Made by a program: the position numbers and the translations under genes. 64,000 nucleotides of DNA, taken from the NCBI RefSeq assembly GCF_028898945.1, contig NZ_CP118607.1:2838001-2902000 (forward strand), read 5' to 3'. This document shows, piece by piece, positions 49,968-57,762 of this stretch. This DNA comes from Pseudomonas sp. PSKL.D1. Lineage in GTDB: Bacteria; Pseudomonadota; Gammaproteobacteria; Pseudomonadales; Pseudomonadaceae. The stretch's first letter is position 1. Each line of letters starts with the position of its first letter. The notes under the pieces were generated by a model. That model did not search any database. It was given only the letters and a program-made list of their open reading frames with translations, and was not told where the DNA came from.

Positions 49968-51296
49968 TCAACCGAGAGCGGCAGCCTGCTGCAGGCTCAT
50001 CGCACGCGTCTCAGGGGCAAGCAGCCAAGACAGCAGCAAACCGAAGAAGGTGATGCCGGCAGCGATGTACATCGTTTGGGCAATGCCGAGGGTGTCGAGC
50101 GAGATGGGCACGAGATAGGTGCCTACCGCTGCACCGATTCGCGAAATCGACGTCCCGACACCCACCGCAAAAGCGCGGATCTCTGTCGGGAAGATTTCGT
50201 TTGGGTACACCAGGGTCAACACTTGTGCCCCGCCTATGAATAGCGCATAGAGTGCGAAAAACGCCAGGATTCCCAGGCCCGCGCTGTTGTTGAATGCGCC
50301 CAGGCAAAGCAGCGCGATACCCGACACGCCGAAGCTGTACAGCAAGAGGTTACGCCGGCCAAGCGTGTTGATGAGGCGTGTGGCGCCAATGCAGCCGACC
50401 ACGAAGAACAACGTAATCAGTACCGACCCGATGGAAGCGCTGTCGCCTTTTACGTTCATCGCCGCGAGCACCTTGGGGGCAAAGGCATACACCGCGAACA
50501 GCGGAATGATGCAGCAGGTCCAGAAGACGATGATGAACAGCATGCGCTTGGCATAGCCCGAATACACGAGGCTCCAGACGTTGATCTTGTAGTTCGGGCT
50601 TTCTTCCGGCAGGTTTTCAAGGGAGAAATCGTCGCCATAAACCTGTTTGATGACCTGCTGCGCCTCGGCATCGCGGCCCTTGCTCAAAAGCCAGCGTGGC
50701 GACTCGGGCGTGCCGATGCGCACCACCAACAGCGCCAGGCCAATGGTGGCCGAACTGGCCAGTACCCAACGCCAGGCATCTTCACCGCCTGTGCGCAGTA
50801 TCAGTTCGCCGACGATGTACGCCGCTGCAGCGCCAGCAAACCAGAGAATCGTCAGCATCGCCAGGCGAGGGCCGCGGTATCGCTTCGGCATGAACTCCAC
50901 GAGCAGTGACGTGGCGACGGGGTACTCGATGCCGACCGCAATGCCGATGATCAGCCGCAGAATAAAAATCGCTTCAGCGGAGTCGGCCCAGAACTGAGCG
51001 ATAGAGGCGAGAATAAAAAGGGTGGGGCCTACGAAAAACAGGCGTTTGCGGCCCAGGCGATCAGTGAGCCAGCCGCCGAGAAAACCACCGAAAAAAATGC
51101 CGATCAATGCGGATGCTGCGATCAGGCCTTCCCAGAAACTGCTCAGGGAAAGCGAGGCGGTGATGTGGGCCAAGGCCACGCCAATGATGCTCAGGACATA
51201 ACCGTCCACAAAAGACCCGCCACCGGAGCGAAACGTGAGCAGTTTATGGAATGGGTTGAGGGGGACATCTTCAACCGAGATTTTAGGACTTGTCAT
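49968..51296 (-). CDS. MFS transporter, sugar/organic-compound:H+ symporter type
   Basis: 442 residues, 12 predicted transmembrane segments. Signature motifs of the sugar-porter-like group are clear: GGWLTDRLGRKRLF after TM2, EYPVATSLLVEFMPKRYRGPR after TM4, ESPRWLLSKGRDAEA at the central loop, YPNEIFPTEIRAFAVGVGTSISRIG after TM10. It probably imports a carboxylate- or betaine-like compound. AGGAGACAACA precedes the ATG. It lies downstream of the GlxA-type regulator in the same direction, at the left edge of the DddP/Rieske gene group, and is the likely uptake system for its substrate (inference). Confidence 0.88.
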   Translation of the reverse strand: MTSPKISVEDVPLNPFHKLLTFRSGGGSFVDGYVLSIIGVALAHITASLSLSSFWEGLIAASALIGIFFGGFLGGWLTDRLGRKRLFFVGPTLFILASIAQFWADSAEAIFILRLIIGIAVGIEYPVATSLLVEFMPKRYRGPRLAMLTILWFAGAAAAYIVGELILRTGGEDAWRWVLASSATIGLALLVVRIGTPESPRWLLSKGRDAEAQQVIKQVYGDDFSLENLPEESPNYKINVWSLVYSGYAKRMLFIIVFWTCCIIPLFAVYAFAPKVLAAMNVKGDSASIGSVLITLFFVVGCIGATRLINTLGRRNLLLYSFGVSGIALLCLGAFNNSAGLGILAFFALYALFIGGAQVLTLVYPNEIFPTEIRAFAVGVGTSISRIGAAVGTYLVPISLDTLGIAQTMYIAAGITFFGLLLSWLLAPETRAMSLQQAAALG

Positions 51297-51453
51297 TGTT
51301 GTCTCCTGATCAGGTTTATAAAAGATGGCAGCGCGATGCCAATACGCAGACGCGTCGGCTCGAAAACCGGCTCAAACTGGCTGTGAGCGGTCGTTTTATT
51401 GTTAGGGGTTTGTAAAATTCGATCGGTTTGCTTCAAGCACCGGCAACCGCTGT

Positions 51454-52467
51454 TCAAACGTCATACCGGATTTCTTTTGAAGGTGGGTGCCCAAAAAAAG
51501 CACTGTATGACCTGCTGAAGTGCGTGCAGGAGACGAAACCACAGGCAAGCGATACATCGAAGATCGACGCGCTGGAGTTCTGGATCAAACGGCGGGCCTC
51601 CGTAATCCTCAGCTGGAAGTAGTATTTTTGCGGTGTGGTATTGAGCTGATCCCGGAAGAGCCGCTGGACCTGCCTGATCGACAGGCCAACGACCCGCGCC
51701 AGGTGTTCCGGGCCAAGCGGTTCTTCAAGGTTGGCCTCCATTAACGCGATGATGTCGCGCAGTGCCTTGCCGAGCTTGGGTTGTTGCGGTTTCTGAAAGG
51801 CGCGGTGTTTGCTTCGATCGTAATCGAGGGTATCCAGCACCGCGTCTGCCAGCACTGGGGTTGTACCCTGGCCCAACCACCGGATCATCATGTCAAAAGC
51901 GCCGTTTGGTGTAGCCGAGGTCATGCGGTTTCTGTCGTATGCCAAAGGTTCGTGGGAGACGTTCGCACGGGGCGTGCGCTCTGCCAACGCGGTACGCTGC
52001 TCGGCGTGGATGGCACACCGGTAGCCATCCAGCAAGCCGGCAGCGCCCAGATACCAAGCGCCATTCCACAGGCCTCCAAGCGCAATGGGCAGCCTGGCGA
52101 CTTTGTTGAGCAAGGCCAACAGCCAGTTCGGCACGGTTCGGGCGGCGCGCAACCCACCGCAGATCACCAGCAGGTCGAGATCGGACAGGCGTATATCGGT
52201 TAATGGCGTGTCTGGCCTGATCGGGATACCCAGGTCGCTGATAACCTCGGCGTGGTGATGGCTGAATGTATGCACCCGCACACGGCCAGGCGAAATGAGG
52301 TTGGCCGTGACCAGCACATCCAGTGCCTGGGTGAAACAGGGCAATGAAAAGTTGTCCAGCAGCAGGAAACCGACTCTGGAAACCGTGCACGGGGTGTGGC
52401 CCTGAGCGATGAAACCCAGGTTACGGTCGGCGAACGTTCGGCTGAAGGTTCTTGTAATTGTTTTCAT
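51454..52467 (-). CDS. GlxA-family AraC-type regulator (DJ-1/PfpI domain plus AraC HTH)
   Basis: 337 residues. The N-terminal DJ-1/PfpI-like amidotransferase fold is seen in VSRVGFLLLDNFSLPCFTQALDVLVTANL and LLVICGGL. The C-terminal AraC double HTH is LGPEHLARVVGLSIRQVQRLFRDQLNTTPQKYYFQLRITEARRLI ... DVSLACGFVSCTHFSRSYSAFFG. GlxA-family regulators (GbdR, CdhR, ArgR) control catabolism of glycine betaine, carnitine and arginine, so it fits a quaternary-compound island. Divergent from a LysR gene; the intergenic region carries the ATAAC-N5-GTTAT operators. Confidence 0.9.
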   Translation of the reverse strand: MKTITRTFSRTFADRNLGFIAQGHTPCTVSRVGFLLLDNFSLPCFTQALDVLVTANLISPGRVRVHTFSHHHAEVISDLGIPIRPDTPLTDIRLSDLDLLVICGGLRAARTVPNWLLALLNKVARLPIALGGLWNGAWYLGAAGLLDGYRCAIHAEQRTALAERTPRANVSHEPLAYDRNRMTSATPNGAFDMMIRWLGQGTTPVLADAVLDTLDYDRSKHRAFQKPQQPKLGKALRDIIALMEANLEEPLGPEHLARVVGLSIRQVQRLFRDQLNTTPQKYYFQLRITEARRLIQNSSASIFDVSLACGFVSCTHFSRSYSAFFGHPPSKEIRYDV

Positions 52468-52603
52468 TGTGGCACCCCAAGCTCAACGCTTGATGCTCTC
52501 GTTGATGGTGGCGCGTTATGGATAACGCATTTGAATCGTGAAGTTGTTGTCCGCCAGCCTAGGCTCTGGGCATATTCAGGGTCCAGCAATATTTCCGACC
52601 TTT

Positions 52604-52624
52604 TTTGGATAACGTCGAGTTATC
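52604..52624. promoter_or_regulatory. ATAAC-N5-GTTAT operator, copy 1
   Basis: TTTGGATAAC, spacer gtcga, then GTTATC. The left arm is identical over all 10 bases to the left arm of the operator in the LysR-dddP promoter (56145-56154), with the same 5-bp spacing. A palindrome with T-N11-A is the expected form of a LysR site. Confidence 0.68.
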
Positions 52625-52697
52625 GGTAGGGCGCGTGGCGGCCACTAAAATAGGGCGGAGTTCGAGTGGTTGTCCAGCAAGAAGTGTGCGTTGCCCC

Positions 52698-52718
52698 TGC
52701 ATAACTTTGGGTTATGCA
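52698..52718. promoter_or_regulatory. ATAAC-N5-GTTAT operator, copy 2
   Basis: TGCATAAC, spacer tttgg, GTTATGCA: an 8-bp perfect inverted repeat with the same core and spacing as copies 1 and 3. It lies 85 bp before the LysR start codon. Confidence 0.68.
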
Positions 52719-52802
52719 AACGGTAATTTTTTGCGCTGTAATTTTCGTTGAAGTGCGTACTATGAAAGCGGCGTAGTGCATGAGATGGGAGCGGAGCACA
52801 GT

Positions 52803-53792
52803 ATGTCACAACGGCACGTTGACCCAGACACCTTGCTGCTCAAGATGCCGTCCCTTAGAGCGGTTAAAGCGTTTGTGGCTGCCGCAAAGTATGAAAGTTT
52901 CACCCGTGCGGCAGAAGCCCTGTGTGTAACCCAGGCGGCAATCAGTCGGCAGATCCGGGAGTTGGAACTTTACCTGAATGCGCCGTTGTTTGTGCGTGTG
53001 GGCAGGGCGGTAGAGTTGACCGCGGCAGGTGCTGTTTTCTTCGACGCTTCACAGATTTCATTTGTCAATATCGCGCAGGCGGCAGAGCGGATACGCAATA
53101 TCCCCGGCGACCATGACAAGCGTGTATTGACGGTTTCATGCTCGCCCGCTTTTTCCTCGTTGTGGCTGGCGCATTACATACAGGATTTTCGCAACAAGCA
53201 CCCTGATATTCAGTTGAACCTGATTACCACGCAAAACTTTCAGGCCAGAGAGCCGGGTGTCGAGCCAGATGTTGTCATTTCGAAATGCGTCAATGTGGGC
53301 GAGGGGTACACACCCTATCCGTTGTGTCACGACATCATCTACCCCGTGTGCTCCCCGGCCTATTTAAAGCAGCACCCTGGCGTCGCGACACTGGAGGGGT
53401 TGAGGGATTCCGAACTGTTGGACCTGAGCCCATACGGTCGCTCTGGCGTGGCTGAACATGTCGACTGGCGAGTATGGCTCGCTTTCCTGAATATCAATAT
53501 CGATGAGCGGGCCCCAGCCAGCCCACCGTTGTTTCACGCCAACGATTACAGCTTGATCATCAATATGGTGCGTGCAGGTCAAGGTGTGGCACTGGGGTGG
53601 AACCAGTTGGTCGGCCACTTTGTGGAGAGCGGGCAACTGGTCAGGCCGACCCAGGAGCACGTGACACTGAATAACAGCCTGCACTACCTGGCGTATAAAG
53701 AAAACAACAGTGACGACGATGCCTGTGAGCGGCTGAGGGACTGGATCATGTCCAAATTCTCGTGGTGGAAAATTCCCGGGCGCAACGCATAA
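52803..53792 (+). CDS. LysR-family regulator (GcvA-like), upstream of Rieske oxygenase
   Basis: 329 residues from the ATG at 52803 (GGAG upstream; an in-frame ATG at 52776 lacks a site). The HTH is MPSLRAVKAFVAAAKYESFTRAAEALCVTQAAISRQIRELELYLNAPLFVR, and the effector domain ends with VRAGQGVALGWNQLVGHFVESGQLVRP. The latter is closely paralleled by VNGYGVALGWGRMVDHFIDNGQLIKL in the LysR protein at 55140, so the two are paralogues. Two operator copies lie in its promoter. It precedes and probably regulates the Rieske oxygenase (82 bp downstream). Confidence 0.9.
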   Translation: MSQRHVDPDTLLLKMPSLRAVKAFVAAAKYESFTRAAEALCVTQAAISRQIRELELYLNAPLFVRVGRAVELTAAGAVFFDASQISFVNIAQAAERIRNIPGDHDKRVLTVSCSPAFSSLWLAHYIQDFRNKHPDIQLNLITTQNFQAREPGVEPDVVISKCVNVGEGYTPYPLCHDIIYPVCSPAYLKQHPGVATLEGLRDSELLDLSPYGRSGVAEHVDWRVWLAFLNINIDERAPASPPLFHANDYSLIINMVRAGQGVALGWNQLVGHFVESGQLVRPTQEHVTLNNSLHYLAYKENNSDDDACERLRDWIMSKFSWWKIPGRNA

Positions 53793-53874
53793 CTGCCCTT
53801 GTGGTTATTTACAATAAAAAGTTTTCAGTCAATTGCACAGGGTGGCAACGCGCCTGGGTGCAAGGAGGATAATA

Positions 53875-55110
53875 ATGAACAGTAATGAATCCGTCATTCG
53901 CCTGATCCAGCAGCGCAAGCCTCGCCATGTATTGCCCCGGCAGCTTTACCTTGACCCGGATGTATACCGCCAGGACCTTGAGCATATCTGGCACAAGGAT
54001 TGGGTATTTGCAGGACACACTTTCGAAATCCCGAAAGCCGGCCAGTATTTCACCCTGCAGATTGGTGACTACCCGGTGGCTGTTGTGCGCGGCAAGGATG
54101 GCGAAGTCAGGGCGTTTCATAATGCCTGCCGCCACCGGGGTGCAAAAGTCTGTGAGCATGCCAGTGGCAAAGTTGCCAAGCTGGTGTGCCCTTATCACAA
54201 GTGGACGTTCGAACTGGATGGCAATCTGATCTATGCCGGTAACATGGGGGCTGATTTTGATCGTTCGAACTATGGCTTGAAGCCGGTGCATGTCGAGATC
54301 GTGCACACGTACATTTATGTGTGCGTGGCAGAAAAAGCCCCGGATTTTGCGGGCTTTCGTGCCGCCGTCAGCCCCTTCATCGCGCCGCACTTTCTGGAAA
54401 ACTGCAAAGTTGCCTTTGAGTCGAACTTGATCGAAAAAGGCAACTGGAAGCTTGTGTTCGAGAACAACCGCGAATGCTACCACTGCGACGGTACACATCC
54501 GGAGCTGCTCAACTCGTTCGTCGAGAACCTCTCGGTGGCCGGCGTAGGCGGTGATGACGACCCCGAACTGGTCGCGCACTGGGATCGCTGCGAGGCAGCA
54601 GGCATGCCGAGCCGCCTTAACATGGACCCGCTGGGGCGCTTTCGCATGACGCGCATTCCGCTTTCTGCCGGCGCCGTGAGCTACACCATGGACGGCAAAC
54701 CTGCCGTTGCCGGGCGGCTGGACAAGAGTGGCGAAGCTGACATCGGCGCGCTGTTGTATTTCAACTACCCGTCGACCTGGAACCACTTCTTGGGCGACCA
54801 TGCGCTCAGCTTCCGGGTGTTGCCGGTTGGCCCGGGTGAAACCCTTGTGACCACCAAATGGCTGGTGCCTGAGTCGGCTGTCGAGGGGGTGGACTACGAC
54901 CTGGAAAGGCTGACCAAAGTATGGCTCGCGACCAATGACCAGGATCGCCGCCTGGTGGAAGGCACGCATGCGGGGGTTTCGTCCCCGGCCTATGAGCCCG
55001 GCCCGTTCTCTGAGAATGCCGAGAATGGCGTGTGCCAGTTTGATGACTGGTACTGCGACACGATGCTGGATCGCCTCTCGGGGCGGCCATCATTGAAGTC
55101 AGTAGTTTGA
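53875..55110 (+). CDS. Rieske non-heme iron oxygenase, alpha subunit (GbcA/CntA-like)
   Basis: 411 residues. The Rieske [2Fe-2S] site is Cys85-x-His87 (NACRHRGAKVC) and Cys105-x2-His108 (VCPYHKWTF). The mononuclear iron site is His203 and His208 in NNRECYHCDGTHPELL, with a likely Asp in the NDQD stretch near 354-357. A Glu (Glu200) stands at the inter-cluster bridging position, as in carnitine oxygenase CntA and related quaternary-ammonium oxygenases, instead of the Asp of aromatic dioxygenases. The family demethylates or cleaves glycine betaine, stachydrine, choline or carnitine. No reductase gene (GbcB-like) is nearby. The ATG at 53875 has AAGGAGG upstream. Confidence 0.9.
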   Translation: MNSNESVIRLIQQRKPRHVLPRQLYLDPDVYRQDLEHIWHKDWVFAGHTFEIPKAGQYFTLQIGDYPVAVVRGKDGEVRAFHNACRHRGAKVCEHASGKVAKLVCPYHKWTFELDGNLIYAGNMGADFDRSNYGLKPVHVEIVHTYIYVCVAEKAPDFAGFRAAVSPFIAPHFLENCKVAFESNLIEKGNWKLVFENNRECYHCDGTHPELLNSFVENLSVAGVGGDDDPELVAHWDRCEAAGMPSRLNMDPLGRFRMTRIPLSAGAVSYTMDGKPAVAGRLDKSGEADIGALLYFNYPSTWNHFLGDHALSFRVLPVGPGETLVTTKWLVPESAVEGVDYDLERLTKVWLATNDQDRRLVEGTHAGVSSPAYEPGPFSENAENGVCQFDDWYCDTMLDRLSGRPSLKSVV

Positions 55111-55113
55111 TTG

Positions 55114-55140
55114 AACGGCGCCTCAAAGGCGCCGTTTCTT
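55114..55140. terminator. Bidirectional intrinsic terminator
   Basis: AACGGCGCC and GGCGCCGTT form a 9-bp stem with loop TCAAA, followed by TTTCTT. It lies between the stop codons of the Rieske oxygenase and the convergent LysR gene. Confidence 0.88.
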
Positions 55141-56072
55141 CATGCCACGGCTTTTCGCTGCAGCCATTGCACGATGGTCATGACGGTGGGCGTCAGTTCA
55201 CGGCCTTTGGGAATGACCAGGTAGTACGACTGAGGTGGCCTGACCACGAACGGCTCAAGCTTGATGAGCTGACCATTGTCGATGAAATGGTCCACCATGC
55301 GGCCCCAGCCCAATGCAACGCCATAACCGTTGACGGCTGCGTTCACGACATCGGTATACAGTGTGCAGCGCAAATTCAGGTTCAGTTGGCGGGTTGCAGC
55401 GCCCATCTCCGTGAACCAACCCGACCAGGTCATCCAGCCTTCGGAGGTAGCGTCGGACTCCAGTAATCCCGACTGTGCCAATTCAGCCAGGGTGGTGGGG
55501 GCAGGATTACGTTCAAGCCAGGCGGGCGAGCACACCGGAAACACCTCTTCTTCAAAGAGCAGTATCGATTGCGCGTCCGGCCAATGCCCATGGCCAAAGC
55601 GGATATCCAGGTCGTAGTTAGGTAACTTTAAATCCCCCGTGAACATCTGGGTCGCGAGCCGAAGTTTTACGCTGGGTAAAACGTCGGCCAATCGCTGCAG
55701 ACGCGGCATGATCCGAAACTGGGAGAAGGTTGCCGTGGAGGCAAGAATAAGTTCTTCCCGTTCACTGCCTTCGCGGATCTGGTCAAACCCGCTGGCCAGC
55801 TTTTGCAGCGACTCTGAAATGATGGCGAATAATGTTTCACCGGCTGGCGTGAGCTGAATGTGCCGATGGTTACGCTGGAAGAGTTGAACGCCAATATTGT
55901 CTTCCAGCACCCTGATCTGTTTACTCACGGCGGCCTGGGAGACGCCCAGCTCTTCGCCCGCCAATGTAAAACTGTTCAGCCGGGCAACGGACTCGAATTG
56001 CAGCAAGGCGGTCATGGAGGGAATGATGCGCCGGTAGCCTTTATGCGGGGTGACAGGGCCTTGATTTTTCAT
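55140..56072 (-). CDS. LysR-family regulator (GcvA-like), divergent from dddP
   Basis: 310 residues from the ATG at 56072 (AAGGAATAAC upstream). The HTH is MTALLQFESVARLNSFTLAGEELGVSQAAVSKQIRVLEDNIGVQLFQR. The C-terminal half is paralogous to the LysR protein at 52803. It is divergent from the dddP-like gene across 225 bp that contain the best operator copy (56145-56169), the classical arrangement for direct control of dddP. Characterised DMSP systems are often LysR-regulated (DddR), with acrylate or DMSP as inducer. Confidence 0.9.
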   Translation of the reverse strand: MKNQGPVTPHKGYRRIIPSMTALLQFESVARLNSFTLAGEELGVSQAAVSKQIRVLEDNIGVQLFQRNHRHIQLTPAGETLFAIISESLQKLASGFDQIREGSEREELILASTATFSQFRIMPRLQRLADVLPSVKLRLATQMFTGDLKLPNYDLDIRFGHGHWPDAQSILLFEEEVFPVCSPAWLERNPAPTTLAELAQSGLLESDATSEGWMTWSGWFTEMGAATRQLNLNLRCTLYTDVVNAAVNGYGVALGWGRMVDHFIDNGQLIKLEPFVVRPPQSYYLVIPKGRELTPTVMTIVQWLQRKAVA

Positions 56073-56144
56073 GTTATTCCTTCCCGATACCGCGCCAAGC
56101 GTAGCATTTTTCGCTGGCCTGTCGGGGCGTAGAGCACCCGACAG

Positions 56145-56169
56145 TTTGGATAACGCCCGGTTATCCAAA
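56145..56169. promoter_or_regulatory. ATAAC-N5-GTTAT operator, copy 3 (LysR-dddP promoter)
   Basis: TTTGGATAAC (56145-56154) and GTTATCCAAA (56160-56169) are a perfect 10-bp inverted repeat around gcccg. It is the most symmetric of three copies; the other two lie in the upstream AraC/LysR control region at 52604 and 52698. Confidence 0.75.
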
Positions 56170-56297
56170 CGCGCGCCTAAATGTTGCTTGTCGCGGGTTC
56201 AGCCATCGAAATAGATTGCCTGTAAGCCTGTGCCTGCTTGAATCAACCCAGTCGTAGTCGTTAAGCAATCATATTAATAATGTGCTTGGAGACCGTG

Positions 56298-57641
56298 ATG
56301 CCCTCAACGTATTCCATCCCACCTGACAGTCGACGCATTGACCCCGCCAGGCGGCGAACAACCGCGCTTAAACCTGACGGCTCGCTCGATGACAATGACC
56401 GGGCCGAGATCGGTCCGACGCAGTTGGCCTTTTCAGAATGGGCACAATTGGGATTACAAGTGCCCCACCTCGCGACCCTGCGTGAATACCGTTTAGGTCG
56501 AATCCGGCAGCAATTGATCGCCCGCGATTTGGCCGGCATCCTGCTGTTCGACCCGCTGAACATTCGATACGCCACCGACACCACCAACATGCAGCTCTGG
56601 ACGACCCACAACCCGGCACGGGCGTGTTTTGTTGCAGCCAGTGGCCATGTAGTGTTGTGGGACTTCCATGGCTGTGACCACCTCAGCGCGCACTTGCCTC
56701 TGGTGAGCGAATTGCGCAGCGGCGCGTCGTTTTTCTATTTCGAAACAGGCGATAGAACTGAAGAGCACGCGCGCCGGTTCGCGGGCCAGGTCGATGGGAT
56801 CCTGCGCACACATGCTGGCGCCAACCGCCGTCTTGCGGTGGACCGGCTAGAGCTTGCGGGTATTCGGGCGCTTGATGCATTGGGTATCGAGCTGCACAGT
56901 GGCCAGGAGGTCACCGAGTTCGCCCGGGCGATCAAATGCCCCGATGAGGTCAAGGCCATGCGCTGCGCGGTGGCTGCTTGCGAGGCGGCCGTTGCCGAGA
57001 TGCAGCACGCCCTGTGCGCCGGCATGTCGGAGAACGATGTGTGGGCCGTGTTGCACGCTGGCAACATTCGGCGGGGAGGCGAGTGGATTGAAACCAGGAT
57101 CCTCAGTTCAGGCCCGCGCACCAACCCGTGGTTTCAGGAATCCGGGCCTCGTATCCTGAGTGATGGTGACCTGCTGTCGTTCGACACCGATCTTATTGGT
57201 GTCTACGGCATGTGTGTCGACATGTCCCGCAGCTGGATATGCGGGGGGCTGGCGCCCACTGCCGAACAGAAGCGGTTGTACCGCATCGCCCATGAGCACA
57301 TCACCCACAACATCGAGATGATCAAGCCTGGTGTGCGTTTCTCCGAACTCACGGCCAAAGGCCATCGGTTGCCGGAACCTTGCCGTGCCCAGCGTTACGG
57401 CGTCATGTTCCATGGGGTAGGGCTGTGTGACGAATACCCGTGCATTCGTTATCCCGAGGATATTGACGCGTACGGCTATGAGGGCGAACTGCAACCGGGG
57501 ATGGCGTTGTGCGTCGAGGCCTATGTCGGCGAGGTGGGCGGACGTGACGGGATCAAGCTGGAGAACCAGTTGTTGGTTACCGAGACGGGGTATGAACTGC
57601 TTACCCATTACCCCTTCGAGGACAGCTTTCTGCTGGATTGA
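56298..57641 (+). CDS. dddP: DMSP lyase DddP (M24 metallopeptidase-fold)
   Basis: 447 residues, the same length as characterised DddP proteins. The N-terminal signature DDNDRAEIGPTQLAF and the stretches LFDPLNIRYATDTTNMQLW, HNPARACFV and VLWDFHGCDHLSAHLPL agree with the Roseobacter enzyme as I remember it. The C-terminal pita-bread domain has all metal ligands: Asp296, Asp298 and Asp308 (FDTDLIGVYGMCVDMSRSW), His372 (FHGVGLCDEYP), Glu407 (CVEAYVG), Glu422 (KLENQLL); each is one position after the published ligands of Ruegeria DddP (295, 297, 307, 371, 406, 421). The proposed catalytic Tyr and Asp correspond to Tyr367 and Asp378. DddP cleaves dimethylsulfoniopropionate to acrylate and dimethyl sulfide. 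ATG at 56298 has GGAG 6 bases upstream. Divergent LysR; a YddG-like exporter follows. Confidence 0.88.
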   Translation: MPSTYSIPPDSRRIDPARRRTTALKPDGSLDDNDRAEIGPTQLAFSEWAQLGLQVPHLATLREYRLGRIRQQLIARDLAGILLFDPLNIRYATDTTNMQLWTTHNPARACFVAASGHVVLWDFHGCDHLSAHLPLVSELRSGASFFYFETGDRTEEHARRFAGQVDGILRTHAGANRRLAVDRLELAGIRALDALGIELHSGQEVTEFARAIKCPDEVKAMRCAVAACEAAVAEMQHALCAGMSENDVWAVLHAGNIRRGGEWIETRILSSGPRTNPWFQESGPRILSDGDLLSFDTDLIGVYGMCVDMSRSWICGGLAPTAEQKRLYRIAHEHITHNIEMIKPGVRFSELTAKGHRLPEPCRAQRYGVMFHGVGLCDEYPCIRYPEDIDAYGYEGELQPGMALCVEAYVGEVGGRDGIKLENQLLVTETGYELLTHYPFEDSFLLD

Positions 57642-57762
57642 CGGGTTCAGGCTCAAGTGCGCGGTCCGCTATGTCATCCAATTATTGAAATGTGTCTAAC
57701 ATGGGCATGCCAAGGCCCTGCCAGATCCAGTAGCATATGCGCCCGTTTTTTGAGGTTAGGTA

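Larger units (their letters stand above)
52468..52802. promoter_or_regulatory. Divergent AraC/LysR control region (335 bp)
   Basis: No gene is present. The region contains two palindromes with ATAAC and GTTAT facing across 5 bp (52604-52624 and 52698-52718) and a third, reversed arrangement GCGTTA-TGGA-TAACGC at 52513-52528. The right part (52640-52800) is AT-rich and holds the promoter and ribosome site (GGAG) of the LysR gene at 52803. Confidence 0.7.

Noticed and set aside
56298..57641. Creatinase, ectoine hydrolase or prolidase as the identity of the M24 protein
   Set aside because: The N-terminal domain and the spacing of all ligands and catalytic residues agree with DddP, including a constant +1 offset; other M24 enzymes lack the EIGPTQLAF region.
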